Shown piece after piece: positions 44,702 through 53,303 of a stretch of 64,000 nt of DNA (the first letter of the stretch is position 1; the number at the start of each line of letters is the position of its first letter). Position numbers and translations under genes: made by a program. The stretch is from Candidatus Zixiibacteriota bacterium (GTDB lineage Bacteria > Zixibacteria > MSB-5A5 > GN15 > FEB-12): NCBI GenBank assembly GCA_020351995.1, contig CP070674.1:550451-614450 (forward strand), read 5' to 3'. The notes beneath the pieces are model-generated. The model did no database searches and was not told where the DNA came from. It saw only the letters and a program-made list of their open reading frames with translations.

Positions 44702-45280
44702 TTACTGCTTCAAGACTGTAAAAGTCGTGTTGCCGTATTTTCTTCGCTGCCAGATTTCGAAATCCAGAAAGTCTATCTTTTTTGTTTCCGAGCTATCGTG
44801 CTGACAGAGAATAATACCGTCTTCAGTTGTGAGCGGATGCTCTTTCAGGCCAACCAGCGTTTGATCCACTATTCGCTTGTATTGCGGCGGAGCGATCATG
44901 ATAACATCGAATAGTTCTTTCTGAGCGTGGAGTTTCGGTATCGCTTCGAAAACGTCATCACGCAGACAACGCAGCCGGTCCATCACACCGTATTTTTCCG
45001 CCTGTTTGTTGATGGCGTCGACCAGCGCGGGTTCCAGTTCAATTCCCAGCGCCAGCCCTGCCCCGCGCGAGACAGCTTCGAACAAGTACGAGCCGGTGCC
45101 GCTAAACAGGTCGAGGTAGCGACCAGCTTCGATATATGGATTGAGGAAATCGAAAATGGCTTTTCGCAGCCGTGTGATGGGGGGACGGGTCACACCAAGG
45201 TCGGGTGCTTTGACCAATTTCCCTTTCAATTCGCCGGCTATTATGCGAAACTCGTGATTTGGCAGCCTTTTTTGGGTCAT
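44702..45280 (-). CDS. rsmD: RsmD-type 16S rRNA m2G966 methyltransferase
   Basis: 192 aa. The N-terminus FRIIAGELKGKLVKAPD and TRPPITRLRKAIFDFL are typical RsmD. Motif I is LDLFSGTGSYLFEAVSRGA. The catalytic (D/N)PPY motif is replaced by APPQY in VIMIAPPQYKR. I recall this variant from other lineages, so it is probably still a methyltransferase, but exact target specificity is less certain. It converges on the rplS terminator and diverges from rnhB. Confidence 0.87.
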   Translation of the reverse strand: MTQKRLPNHEFRIIAGELKGKLVKAPDLGVTRPPITRLRKAIFDFLNPYIEAGRYLDLFSGTGSYLFEAVSRGAGLALGIELEPALVDAINKQAEKYGVMDRLRCLRDDVFEAIPKLHAQKELFDVIMIAPPQYKRIVDQTLVGLKEHPLTTEDGIILCQHDSSETKKIDFLDFEIWQRRKYGNTTFTVLKQ

Positions 45281-45414
45281 AACAGGTGCTGTAAAAATAT
45301 CAGTTGGGCCGCGAAAAATCTAATAAAATCATGAAGATGGACCGATAGTTATAATATAAGTATTTTCTTGATTAGCGAGAATGCTGCCACCATTATAAGA
45401 GTGCGCAGAATGTT

Positions 45415-46056
45415 ATGAAGCTCGAATACTCAGAAAGCATGGCGCATCTGGAACAGATGTTGGCCGAAAAAGGCTATCGCGCTATCTGCGGAGTGGATGA
45501 AGTGGGCCGGGGACCTCTGGCTGGTCCGGTCGTCGCCGCAGCGGTCATCATGCCTCCCGAAATCGAGATCGTGGGATTGACGGACTCAAAGAAACTGTCC
45601 GCCCACCGGCGTGAGGAGATTTTTGAGGAGATTGTTGAACTGGGTCTGATATGTGCTGTCGGCGTCATCGATCACGAGACAATCGACCGCATAAATATTC
45701 TGAGAGCTTCGTTGATGGCCATGCGCAAAGCGGTGATGGAGCTCAAGCAGGCGCCGGATATTATCCTGGTGGACGGCAACTACCCGATCCCGAATATCGA
45801 GCAGCCGCAGTTTGCGGTGGTAGGCGGCGACCGTCAGTGCCAGTCGATATCGGCCGCCTCTATCGTCGCCAAGATCACCCGCGATCGCATTATGGACAAA
45901 TACCAGGCTATGTTCCCCTCATTTTCCTTCTCCAAGCACAAAGGTTATCCCACACCGGAACATATGGATGAATTAAGGGTGTACGGCCCAACGGATATTC
46001 ACCGCAAATCGTTCAAACCGGTTGCCGAGCTAATCAACAATTATGCCCTCTTCTAA
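45415..46056 (+). CDS. rnhB: Ribonuclease HII
   Basis: 213 aa. The catalytic acidic residues D28 and E29 lie in the signature GVDEVGRGPLAGPVVAA. ILVDGNYPIP and SIVAKITRDRIMD provide further active-site residues. It removes ribonucleotides and RNA from RNA-DNA hybrids. Its end overlaps the start of yraN by 14 nt, a common bacterial pairing. Confidence 0.96.
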   Translation: MKLEYSESMAHLEQMLAEKGYRAICGVDEVGRGPLAGPVVAAAVIMPPEIEIVGLTDSKKLSAHRREEIFEEIVELGLICAVGVIDHETIDRINILRASLMAMRKAVMELKQAPDIILVDGNYPIPNIEQPQFAVVGGDRQCQSISAASIVAKITRDRIMDKYQAMFPSFSFSKHKGYPTPEHMDELRVYGPTDIHRKSFKPVAELINNYALF

Positions 46057-46426
46057 CCGAGATCCCAACCTGAAAAAGAAAACTGTTGCCGTCGGTCGTC
46101 GATTCGAGGCGCGAGCAGAGACTTTTTACTCTGAAAACGGCTATGAGATAATCGAGCGTAACTGGCGGGCCGGACGAAAAGAGATTGACCTCATAGTCAG
46201 GAAGGACTCGGTGCTGGCATTTGTCGAGGTCAAAGCGGCGAGTTCGACAAGTTTCGGTCACCCCTCGGAAAAGGTCGACGAGAAAAAACGGGCTCATCTG
46301 ACTGAAGCCGCCCATCGCTTCATCGCCGAGCGCGGCATAAAGGGTGTGGATTTTCGTTTTGACGTCATTACTTTTGTGCGTGGAAAGCTGGAGCACTTTC
46401 CGGGGGCGTTCGAGGCTACCGGGTAG
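46043..46426 (+). CDS. YraN family protein (UPF0102)
   Basis: 127 aa. The nuclease-like fold is indicated by GYEIIERNWRAGRKEIDLIVRK-type spacing (E...D..V) and LAFVEVKAASSTSFG, the ExK-bearing core of the family. YraN proteins resemble Holliday-junction resolvases, but their role is unknown. The start overlaps rnhB by 14 nt, so translation is coupled. Its 3' end overlaps the convergent gene at 46416 by 11 nt. Confidence 0.9.
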   Translation: MPSSNRDPNLKKKTVAVGRRFEARAETFYSENGYEIIERNWRAGRKEIDLIVRKDSVLAFVEVKAASSTSFGHPSEKVDEKKRAHLTEAAHRFIAERGIKGVDFRFDVITFVRGKLEHFPGAFEATG

Positions 46427-46802
46427 TATCCCGAACCTGCCTGAGGCTGTCTTTTATGGCCAGCGCAAGCGAATCTTCGATTTCCAGAAGCGAATCAACA
46501 AAATCCTGAACCATGGTCATGAACGGTGTGAACCTTTCCGGGGTAGCGCTGTCAGCGTTAAGAAAGTTGAACACGCTGTCGCGGTTCAAGGAGCTCGCCG
46601 AGAGAAGTGAGTCACGAGCCCTGACGAACTTATCCGGACTGGCACGAAGCTTTGCCGAGGCTACCCAGATTTGAGCCGTAACCAGGGCGTATTCTCTATC
46701 GCGTTCAGCCTGCTCCTCCGCTACTTTCTGAGAGTACTGGAGATAGGCATAGATGCCCACGGCTATGATTACAAACGGCAACAGCCTTTTTAGCCAGATC
46801 AA
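46416..46802 (-). CDS. Hypothetical membrane-anchored helical protein
   Basis: 128 aa. One N-terminal membrane helix (about residues 5-22) is followed by a highly charged, mostly helical extracytoplasmic part (AEEQAERDREYALVTAQ, then Ser/Asp-rich segments). There is no known motif. It is convergent with yraN, overlapping its end by 11 nt, and divergent from ispG. Codon use and the clean hydrophobic N-terminus suggest it is real, but the function is unknown. Confidence 0.65.
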   Translation of the reverse strand: MIWLKRLLPFVIIAVGIYAYLQYSQKVAEEQAERDREYALVTAQIWVASAKLRASPDKFVRARDSLLSASSLNRDSVFNFLNADSATPERFTPFMTMVQDFVDSLLEIEDSLALAIKDSLRQVRDTTR

Positions 46803-46887
46803 GATTGGCCCAACTTTCCATTGCTAATAAGCGTAGAATTCAATAAGCTATAACTCGTGGTCATAGTAGTCAAGATATACCTGTGAA

Positions 46888-47976
46888 ATGGAACTTTCTT
46901 ATCCTATAAAAAGGCGTAAAAGCAAGGCCGTAAAGATCGGTGAAGTCATCATCGGAGGCGGCTTCCCGGTCGCCATCCAGTCGATGACAACCGCCGATAC
47001 CCGGGATGTAAAGGCCACGGTTTCTCAGATCAACCAGCTCTTCGAGGCCGGCTGTGAAATCGTCCGTATTTCGGTTCTCAACCACGATGCCGCCAACCAG
47101 CTAAAGAATATCCGCCAGCAGGTAGAGCGGCCGTTGGTGGCCGACATTCACTTTCAGTACAAGTTGGCTCTTAAGGCGATCAAGGCCGGTTTTGACAAAA
47201 TCAGGATCAATCCGGGTAATATCGGGGCGGAGTGGAAGGTCCGCGAGGTGGCCAAGGCGGCAAAGGATGCCGGGGTACCTATTCGGATCGGCGTTAATTC
47301 GGGCTCACTGCCAAAAGACCTTCTTGAAAAATTTAGCTCCGACGACCCGCAGGCTTTTGCCGAAGCAGCCATGCGTGAGATAACCACTTTCGAAGATGCA
47401 GGGTTTGACGACATTGTCATTTCGGTCAAATCCACCAACACACAGACCACATTCTGGGCCTATCACATGCTTGCCGAGAAGTGTGATTATCCATTTCATG
47501 TCGGAATAACCGAGGCCGGCACTCTGGAAACCGGCTCAATTAAGTCGTCGGTGGGCATCGGCGCTATTCTGATGACCGGCATCGGCGATACTATTCGGGT
47601 ATCGCTGTCGGCAGATCCGATTCATGAGGTCCGGGTAGCCAAACAGATCCTTACTGCCTGTAATTTAAAGCAAGAGGGTATCGAGGTTATCTCCTGCCCC
47701 ACCTGCGGCCGGTGTCAGTTCCATTTAATATCGCTGGCCGAAGCGATCGAGAAGAAAACACGCCTTATCAAGACTCACCTCAAAGTAGCCGTGATGGGCT
47801 GTGCCGTCAATGGTCCTGGAGAGGCAGCGGCGGCCGATATAGGCATCGCGGGTGGTGATGGTAAAGGATTACTCATTAAGAAGGGCGAGATCGTCAGGCA
47901 CGTGAGAGAGGACGAACTGGAAAAGACGCTGCTTGACGAAATAGAGTCAATGACCGGCGAAAAGACTGAACGATAA
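46888..47976 (+). CDS. ispG: 4-hydroxy-3-methylbut-2-enyl diphosphate synthase
   Basis: 362 aa. The enzyme makes HMBPP from MEcPP in the non-mevalonate isoprenoid pathway with a 4Fe-4S cluster. Cluster ligands are in ISCPTCGRCQF and GCAVNGPGE, and the TIM-barrel part has VAIQSMTTADTRDV and FDKIRINPGNIG. It is the direct (short) type without the insert seen in plant and Chlamydia enzymes. TATACC lies exactly 6 nt before the ATG, so the mRNA may be leaderless, although no good -35 is seen. Confidence 0.96.
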   Translation: MELSYPIKRRKSKAVKIGEVIIGGGFPVAIQSMTTADTRDVKATVSQINQLFEAGCEIVRISVLNHDAANQLKNIRQQVERPLVADIHFQYKLALKAIKAGFDKIRINPGNIGAEWKVREVAKAAKDAGVPIRIGVNSGSLPKDLLEKFSSDDPQAFAEAAMREITTFEDAGFDDIVISVKSTNTQTTFWAYHMLAEKCDYPFHVGITEAGTLETGSIKSSVGIGAILMTGIGDTIRVSLSADPIHEVRVAKQILTACNLKQEGIEVISCPTCGRCQFHLISLAEAIEKKTRLIKTHLKVAVMGCAVNGPGEAAAADIGIAGGDGKGLLIKKGEIVRHVREDELEKTLLDEIESMTGEKTER

Positions 47977-48052
47977 ACATACCATCGCCGTCAGAACATT
48001 GTCGACATTACCACAGAGCAATGATTCAACAACTTCGCGTTGGGGAGTAAGG

Positions 48053-49090
48053 ATGAAACAATACCTTATCATTATTCTAGCCCTGTCGTGCGTACCGCTA
48101 TCATCGACGACCGCGCAAAAGTCAGTGGAATTTTCCGTTTCGCCATCGGTTGGGCACAGTTTCGGCAAAACCGAATACATCCTGGAGGTCCAATCCGCTT
48201 TTGTGGACGAGGATGACGAGATTATAACCGACGAGTTCGGCAATACCGTCATCTTCCACGTAAAAAGCCAGCTTGAGTACCCCCTGGATGTGGTAATGGG
48301 CGGCGTTAACCTTCGGATCAATTCAGCCGATGACCCCGACCTCTGGTCCGTCGAAGCGGGAATTTTCACGAGCCTGAGCGATCCCGGTGGGACAATGAAG
48401 GATTCTGACTGGGATGGAGCGAGCGGAATCTACGATTTTACCCAGTGGAGTTATACTGAGTCAAGCGCGAAAATGAACTCGTTTATGCTTGACATCAGGG
48501 GGACGCGGCGGCTTTTTCGCCCCGAAAAGTTCAGCGTGTCCCTGGTAGCCGGTTTGAGGTACCACCGGATTGAGCAGGAGCTTTATGGTGTCAATGGCTG
48601 GCAAAGGCCCTTCAACGACGCAATACTCGCTTACGATGAGCCGCAGTTCTTCGCGGTCTTGCAGGACACTCTTGTGCTATACTACAAGGTAAAATATCTG
48701 ATGCCCCAGATAGGGCTGAGATCAAGAATCGATTTGCGGTCCGATTTGACAGTAGGTCTTGAGACCATCCTTTCTCCTGTCTGGTTCAGTGACGTTGACG
48801 ACCACATACTTCGCAACAAACTAAGCAAAGCGGACGGCTGGGGGCTGGGAATTATCGGTGCCTTCAACGCCCGCAAGCGATTTGGCTCTTCGGGTTCGCA
48901 GGCGGCGCCTTACATCGATTTATTCGCCGAGGTCACCACCATCTCGGCCAGTGGTGACCAGACACAGAACTGGTACGGCGACGACCCGTTCACACCAGAC
49001 GATGACACCGATATCGTTTTCCCAGGTATCCCCCACGATATTAATGCAACCCTGTTTCATGCCGGGATCAGATTGGGTCTGATTTTCTAA
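48053..49090 (+). CDS. Omptin-like outer membrane protease
   Basis: 345 aa; the ATG at 48053 follows GGAGTAAGG. A signal peptide ends near TTAQK. The rest alternates as beta strands and ends in LGLIF, as in outer-membrane barrels. It aligns by eye with OmpT: GHSFGKTEY with the first strands, MKDSDWDG with OmpT MVDQDW, and FSDVDDH with the OmpT NDEH region. The four catalytic residues are therefore D117, D119, D249 and H251. Omptins cleave between basic residues and need LPS. This assignment is from motif matching only, and the sequence is otherwise divergent. Confidence 0.75.
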   Translation: MKQYLIIILALSCVPLSSTTAQKSVEFSVSPSVGHSFGKTEYILEVQSAFVDEDDEIITDEFGNTVIFHVKSQLEYPLDVVMGGVNLRINSADDPDLWSVEAGIFTSLSDPGGTMKDSDWDGASGIYDFTQWSYTESSAKMNSFMLDIRGTRRLFRPEKFSVSLVAGLRYHRIEQELYGVNGWQRPFNDAILAYDEPQFFAVLQDTLVLYYKVKYLMPQIGLRSRIDLRSDLTVGLETILSPVWFSDVDDHILRNKLSKADGWGLGIIGAFNARKRFGSSGSQAAPYIDLFAEVTTISASGDQTQNWYGDDPFTPDDDTDIVFPGIPHDINATLFHAGIRLGLIF

Positions 49091-50754
49091 GCAGGTTTGG
49101 CAGGCGCAACCATAACGGACTTTTCACGTTCCACCGTAACCAACCCCGCTTTGGCTTTCCTTGGCTTGCGTACATACTTGCGCTGAGTATATATCACAGG
49201 AACCAGGGTGTCATTTTTGGCCTTGCTACAGTAGGCCGCTATCGCCGCCGTTTCTTCGATTTCCCTTCTCGAGGGTTCAAATGACTTATTGGGAAATTTC
49301 ATTACCACATGTGACCCGGCGCACTGCTGGGCGTGGAACCATAACTCATACGGCCTGGCGAACTCGAAGGTAGTGCGGTCATTGTCGGCACCGTCGCGTC
49401 CAATGAAAATCGTCAGGCCGGTCGAGAGTGTATGCGGGCGATATGGAAGCCGCAGCGCAACCTCGCCGAGAGCTGCCTGTTTGGGTATCAGTGAGGTTAT
49501 TTCGGGCCCGTAGCGCTCGAGGGCCGCTTCAAAATTTTGCTGAAGTTCTTTTTCAATTTTTAACAGTTCGTCCAGTTCGCCTCTGCTTATTTGCAGTCTT
49601 CGCTTAAGCAGATGCAACCCTTCCCGCCCTTTTCGGTAGCGCTTGAAATAAGACTCAGCGTTCTCATTGGGAGATAATGACGGATCGAGTGAGATCTCAA
49701 TCTTCTTTTGTGAATCGGAGTAAACGTCATCGACGACAATTGATGACATACCTTTCTTGATGCTCTTGAAGTTGATCTGCAGAAGCTCACCCATACGCCG
49801 ATACTCTTCATAATTGGCCGCCTGTTTGATATCTTCCTCGATTTTGCGCAGCCGCTTTTCAAGGCGCCGTACGGCTTTGCTGACCGCTCCGGTGACGGTT
49901 TTGATTTCATCCTGTTGTTCGGCTACGGACTCCCGCTGTTCGGCCGCAGCCATCACAGCCAGCGATAGTGTTTTGAACTTTTCCGGGGGCTTTTCGCACC
50001 ATGAAAATTTGAGAGGGTAAGCTTCGAACTTCCCGCCGATACGATAAAGGTATCCAGCGGAGGGATTTTCAAAGCTGTCGCACACCTGTCGGAGCGTCTT
50101 CTGGACCGCAGTCAACGCGGCCTGATCCAATTCACCGGCTTTGGCACCGGAGGCACCGGCTCGATGAGCAATCTCCCGGGCCAACGCGTAGTTGATGCCA
50201 AGTACCTGTTTTTCGAGGTAGTAAGCCAAAGAAACACCAGAATAGTTGTTGAAACTATCGGCGAAGCGGCTAATCGGCAGGTCAAAGGGGTTAAGTTTAC
50301 CTTCAAGCGGCGGTGCGCTGTATTTCTCGCCTGTCTGGAACTGTTTGCGGCGCAGCGTAGCCAGCTTGCAGCCATTGTGATCGAGCAGCCAGACGTTTCC
50401 GTTGGGGCCAATGGCTTCAATCACCAGCTTTAGAGTTTGTTTATCCTTCTTAAGAGTAAGCGTAAAGATACGGTCAAGGCCGAGCTGTTCGATGACAGTT
50501 ATCTCGCATCCCTGAATATCAAAAGCCGACCGGGGTTTCTCGCGGGTATCGATTTTCAGCTTCGAGGCCGGGACCAGATATGTGCCCCATCGAACCGGGT
50601 GATACACAAAGCCCAGGGCCATTTTCTGCTTCTTTTTGACTATCAGGTAAAAGGCCCGTTCTTTCCTGTAGAACTCGGTCGCGACTATTTTGCCACCCAA
50701 AATCTCGCTTTTCAGTTCACTTACCAGTGACAGTATGTGCAGGGCCGTTTGCAT
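49087..50754 (-). CDS. NFACT family protein (Rqc2/RqcH homologue)
   Basis: 555 aa from ATG 50754. This start is chosen because a TTGAGT-17-TATATT promoter lies 7 nt upstream; ATG 50760 and a longer frame to 50793 are alternatives. The NFACT-N domain (residues 1-~200) is followed by helix-hairpin-helix and coiled-coil segments (about 270-410), then NFACT-R with PYELWFHAQQCAGSHVVMK and YTQRKYVRKPRKAKAG. Bacterial RqcH binds stalled 50S subunits and adds alanine tails. The 3' end overlaps the convergent omptin-like gene by 4 nt. Confidence 0.9.
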   Translation of the reverse strand: MQTALHILSLVSELKSEILGGKIVATEFYRKERAFYLIVKKKQKMALGFVYHPVRWGTYLVPASKLKIDTREKPRSAFDIQGCEITVIEQLGLDRIFTLTLKKDKQTLKLVIEAIGPNGNVWLLDHNGCKLATLRRKQFQTGEKYSAPPLEGKLNPFDLPISRFADSFNNYSGVSLAYYLEKQVLGINYALAREIAHRAGASGAKAGELDQAALTAVQKTLRQVCDSFENPSAGYLYRIGGKFEAYPLKFSWCEKPPEKFKTLSLAVMAAAEQRESVAEQQDEIKTVTGAVSKAVRRLEKRLRKIEEDIKQAANYEEYRRMGELLQINFKSIKKGMSSIVVDDVYSDSQKKIEISLDPSLSPNENAESYFKRYRKGREGLHLLKRRLQISRGELDELLKIEKELQQNFEAALERYGPEITSLIPKQAALGEVALRLPYRPHTLSTGLTIFIGRDGADNDRTTFEFARPYELWFHAQQCAGSHVVMKFPNKSFEPSRREIEETAAIAAYCSKAKNDTLVPVIYTQRKYVRKPRKAKAGLVTVEREKSVMVAPAKPA

Positions 50755-50761
50755 AGGCATG

Positions 50762-50790
50762 AATATACGCCTGTTTAGGCAGTTACTCAA
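50762..50790 (-). promoter_or_regulatory. Candidate leaderless promoter of the NFACT gene
   Basis: On the minus strand TTGAGT (50790-50785), 17 bp, TATATT (50767-50762), then 7 nt to ATG 50754. The transcript would begin one base before the start codon. Confidence 0.5.
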
Positions 50791-50959
50791 CAACGGAGTA
50801 GCGCGTCGCGGGGCAAAGCCGGAATCGGGACAGCGCGAGCGCGGTAAACAGAAAACACGACAAAACCGGCCAACTTTTTTAACCCTGGTTGCGTTATAAT
50901 ATTGGACTTACGTTGCCGGGGGTGACGAAAGTCTGAATAGACTCCATGTGTTTTTATGC

Positions 50960-50989
50960 TAAGGGCGGAGCAAGGTGGCTCCGCCCTTA
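50960..50989. other. Perfect 12-bp inverted repeat
   Basis: TAAGGGCGGAGC (50960-50971) and GCTCCGCCCTTA (50978-50989) with a 6-nt loop, 30 nt past the fumC stop. There is no T tract on either strand, so it is not a classical intrinsic terminator. It may end fumC with Rho or protect the 3' end. Confidence 0.7.
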
Positions 50990-51019
50990 CGATATTATTA
51001 GCCGGCAAACCCGAACGGC

Positions 51020-52408
51020 TTATTTGGGGCCGATCATTTTCTCCGGCCGGACTTTCTCGTCGAATTCCTCAGCCGTCAGAAGTCCCAGCGCCACCGCGGC
51101 TTCCTTCAGAGTTGAGCCATCGGCGTGGGCCTTTTTCGCGATCTTGGCAGCATTGTCATACCCGACGTGCGGGTTAAGTGCCGTGACCAGCATGAGCGAG
51201 TTATCGAGGAATTTCTTGATGTTGGCCTGGTTCGGCTCAATACCCACAGCGCAATTGTCATTGAACATCTCACATGCGTCGGCGATGAGACGCACCGATT
51301 GCAGCAGATTGTAAATCATCACCGGCTTGAAAACGTTCAACTCGAAATTACCCGAGGAGCCGCCTACGTTGACGGACACATCGTTGCCGATCACCTGCGC
51401 GCAGACCATGGTCATGGCCTCGGGCTGGGTCGGGTTGACCTTACCGGGCATAATGGACGAACCCGGTTCGTTTGCCGGAATAGTGATTTCACCGATACCA
51501 CAGCGCGGGCCGGAGGCCAGCCAGCGAACATCGTTAGCCATCTTCATCAGCGAACAGGCGAGGGTTTTCATAACGCCGGAGGCTTCGACTATAGCGTCGT
51601 GCGCGGCCAGAGCCTCGAACTTGTTCGGCGCAGTGACGTATTTCTTGCCGGTCAATTTGGCAATTTGCGCGGCCGATTTCACAGCGAATTCCGGATGAGT
51701 ATTCAGCCCGGTACCAACCGCCGTGCCGCCTAAGGCCAGAGGGTACAGACGTTCCAGACACTCATCGATGCGCTTGAGACCAAGGGTTAGCGCCTCGACA
51801 TAGCCGCCGAACTCCTGCCCCAGAGTGAGCGGGACGGCATCCATAAGGTGGGTGCGGCCAATCTTGATAATGTCTTTGAACTCGTCCGCTTTCTTGGCAA
51901 GGGTATCGCGAAGCTGGGTAACCATCGGGATTAACCGGCGATGGATTTCCTCAACCGCCGCGATATGCATAGCGGTTGGGAAAGTGTCGTTGGAAGATTG
52001 GGCCTTGTTGTCATCTTCGTTAGGGTGAACCGGCTTTTTGGAGCCAAGCTCTCCCCCGGCCATCTCGATCGCCCGGTTAGCAACGACTTCGTTCACATTC
52101 ATGTTGGTCTGGGTGCCGGAACCGGTTTGCCAGATCACCAGCGGGAAGTGGTCATCGAGCTTACCGTCGATGACTTCGTCGGCGGCTTTGACAATCAAAT
52201 CCCCTTTTTCTTTGGGCAGGGTACCCAATTCCATGTTGACCAGGGCGGCGGCTTTCTTGAGGATACCGAATGCCCTGATAAGTTCGCGGGGCATGCGTTC
52301 ACCGCCGATGCGGAAATTCATCAGGGAACGGGCGGTCTGGGCGCCATAGTATTTGTCGGCGGGGACTTTTATCTCGCCCATGGTGTCGGTTTCTACACGA
52401 TATTCCAT
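51020..52408 (-). CDS. fumC: Class II fumarate hydratase
   Basis: 462 aa, normal length. The iron-independent fumarase interconverts fumarate and malate. The family signature [16 protein letters not shown], the [11 protein letters not shown] motif and [14 protein letters not shown] (substrate sites) are all present, and [17 protein letters not shown] is typical. GGAG precedes the ATG. It has its own promoter and lies apart from other TCA-cycle genes. Confidence 0.97.
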   Translation of the reverse strand: MEYRVETDTMGEIKVPADKYYGAQTARSLMNFRIGGERMPRELIRAFGILKKAAALVNMELGTLPKEKGDLIVKAADEVIDGKLDDHFPLVIWQTGSGTQTNMNVNEVVANRAIEMAGGELGSKKPVHPNEDDNKAQSSNDTFPTAMHIAAVEEIHRRLIPMVTQLRDTLAKKADEFKDIIKIGRTHLMDAVPLTLGQEFGGYVEALTLGLKRIDECLERLYPLALGGTAVGTGLNTHPEFAVKSAAQIAKLTGKKYVTAPNKFEALAAHDAIVEASGVMKTLACSLMKMANDVRWLASGPRCGIGEITIPANEPGSSIMPGKVNPTQPEAMTMVCAQVIGNDVSVNVGGSSGNFELNVFKPVMIYNLLQSVRLIADACEMFNDNCAVGIEPNQANIKKFLDNSLMLVTALNPHVGYDNAAKIAKKAHADGSTLKEAAVALGLLTAEEFDEKVRPEKMIGPK

Positions 52409-52457
52409 AGTATCTCCAGGTATTTTGAGGTATGATTTTTGAGTTTGCTATTGGGGG

Positions 52458-52485
52458 AATATAGCAATTTGGGCTTTGGCCGCAA
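52458..52485 (-). promoter_or_regulatory. Candidate promoter of fumC
   Basis: On the minus strand TTGCGG (52485-52480), 16 bp, TATATT (52463-52458). It leaves a leader of about 43 nt with GGAG before the ATG at 52408. Confidence 0.5.
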
Positions 52486-52595
52486 GCGACTTTGTGGGAT
52501 TTTTCACAATGAAGTCATTTGCAATAGAACGGGGTCCATCAGCTGAGGGACTCCGAGAGTTAAAACTGCTGCGGCCTTCTGCCGGGACGAATCAG

Positions 52596-53129
52596 CTATT
52601 CTATTATGATCTTCTCTGACGACAGGCGAACTGGATTCAGATACCGCACTTTTTCCCTCTCCAGTGCTGGTAATTGTTCGAGATCAACAAACACAATCCT
52701 GACTTCATCGTTGGAACCGGGATTAATGCCGATTGACTCTTCGGAAAGGGTGACGACAACTTCTTCGGGCGAAAGCTTATAAGCGGCACCGTTGCTGAAA
52801 TCGACAATAAGGCCGATGACGCCCCCAAGTAAAATGTTACCCCAGATCCAACCGTCACTCTTGCGCTCAATCACCATCTCTACCGGAGTAAAACCAGGCT
52901 TCGAGATTGTCACGTTGTACTCCTTCTTGCGCTTGAGTTCCAGCGTACAGGGAGTCTCACATGAGCCAAAAGATACTCCAAGCGACGTGGAAGCACTCAC
53001 GGACGCTCCGGCCGGACTTGATTGGAACGTAATGTCCTGCTTAGTGCCGTGTATGATGGAAGCGCACCCGAAGAAAAGGGCAGAGCCGACGATACACGCA
53101 ATGATCAAAATGAACGATCGCTTTAACAT
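52596..53129 (-). CDS. PEGA-domain lipoprotein
   Basis: 177 aa from ATG 53129, with GGAGGG about 8 nt upstream; a longer frame from 53261 is rejected. A signal peptide ends in LFFGCASI. Residues about 28-90 look like a PEGA domain (FQSSPAGASVSAS, CTLELKRKKEYNVTISKPGF). A glycine-rich hydrophobic stretch follows (WGNILLGGVIGLIVDFSNGA), resembling lipoproteins that carry PEGA plus one weak membrane segment. The role is unknown; PEGA domains are found in exported surface proteins. It lies alone upstream of fumC. Confidence 0.82.
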   Translation of the reverse strand: MLKRSFILIIACIVGSALFFGCASIIHGTKQDITFQSSPAGASVSASTSLGVSFGSCETPCTLELKRKKEYNVTISKPGFTPVEMVIERKSDGWIWGNILLGGVIGLIVDFSNGAAYKLSPEEVVVTLSEESIGINPGSNDEVRIVFVDLEQLPALEREKVRYLNPVRLSSEKIIIE

Positions 53130-53161
53130 TGGGAATCCCTCCATGTGTTCGAGCTTCAGAC

Positions 53162-53191
53162 AATATACCAGCGAGCTTACCCTCCCGTCAA
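53162..53191 (-). promoter_or_regulatory. Candidate promoter of the PEGA lipoprotein gene
   Basis: On the minus strand TTGACG (53191-53186), 18 bp, TATATT (53167-53162), about 33 nt before the start codon. Confidence 0.5.
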
Positions 53192-53303
53192 GTAGCATAG
53201 TGGATATCAGGGGGCCTTTTTCTGTAATTGCCAGGCATAGATTGGACGATCGAAATGACAAATCCGCCGGGACGAAACAACCAAGGCCGTTGCGCTCTCT
53301 GCT

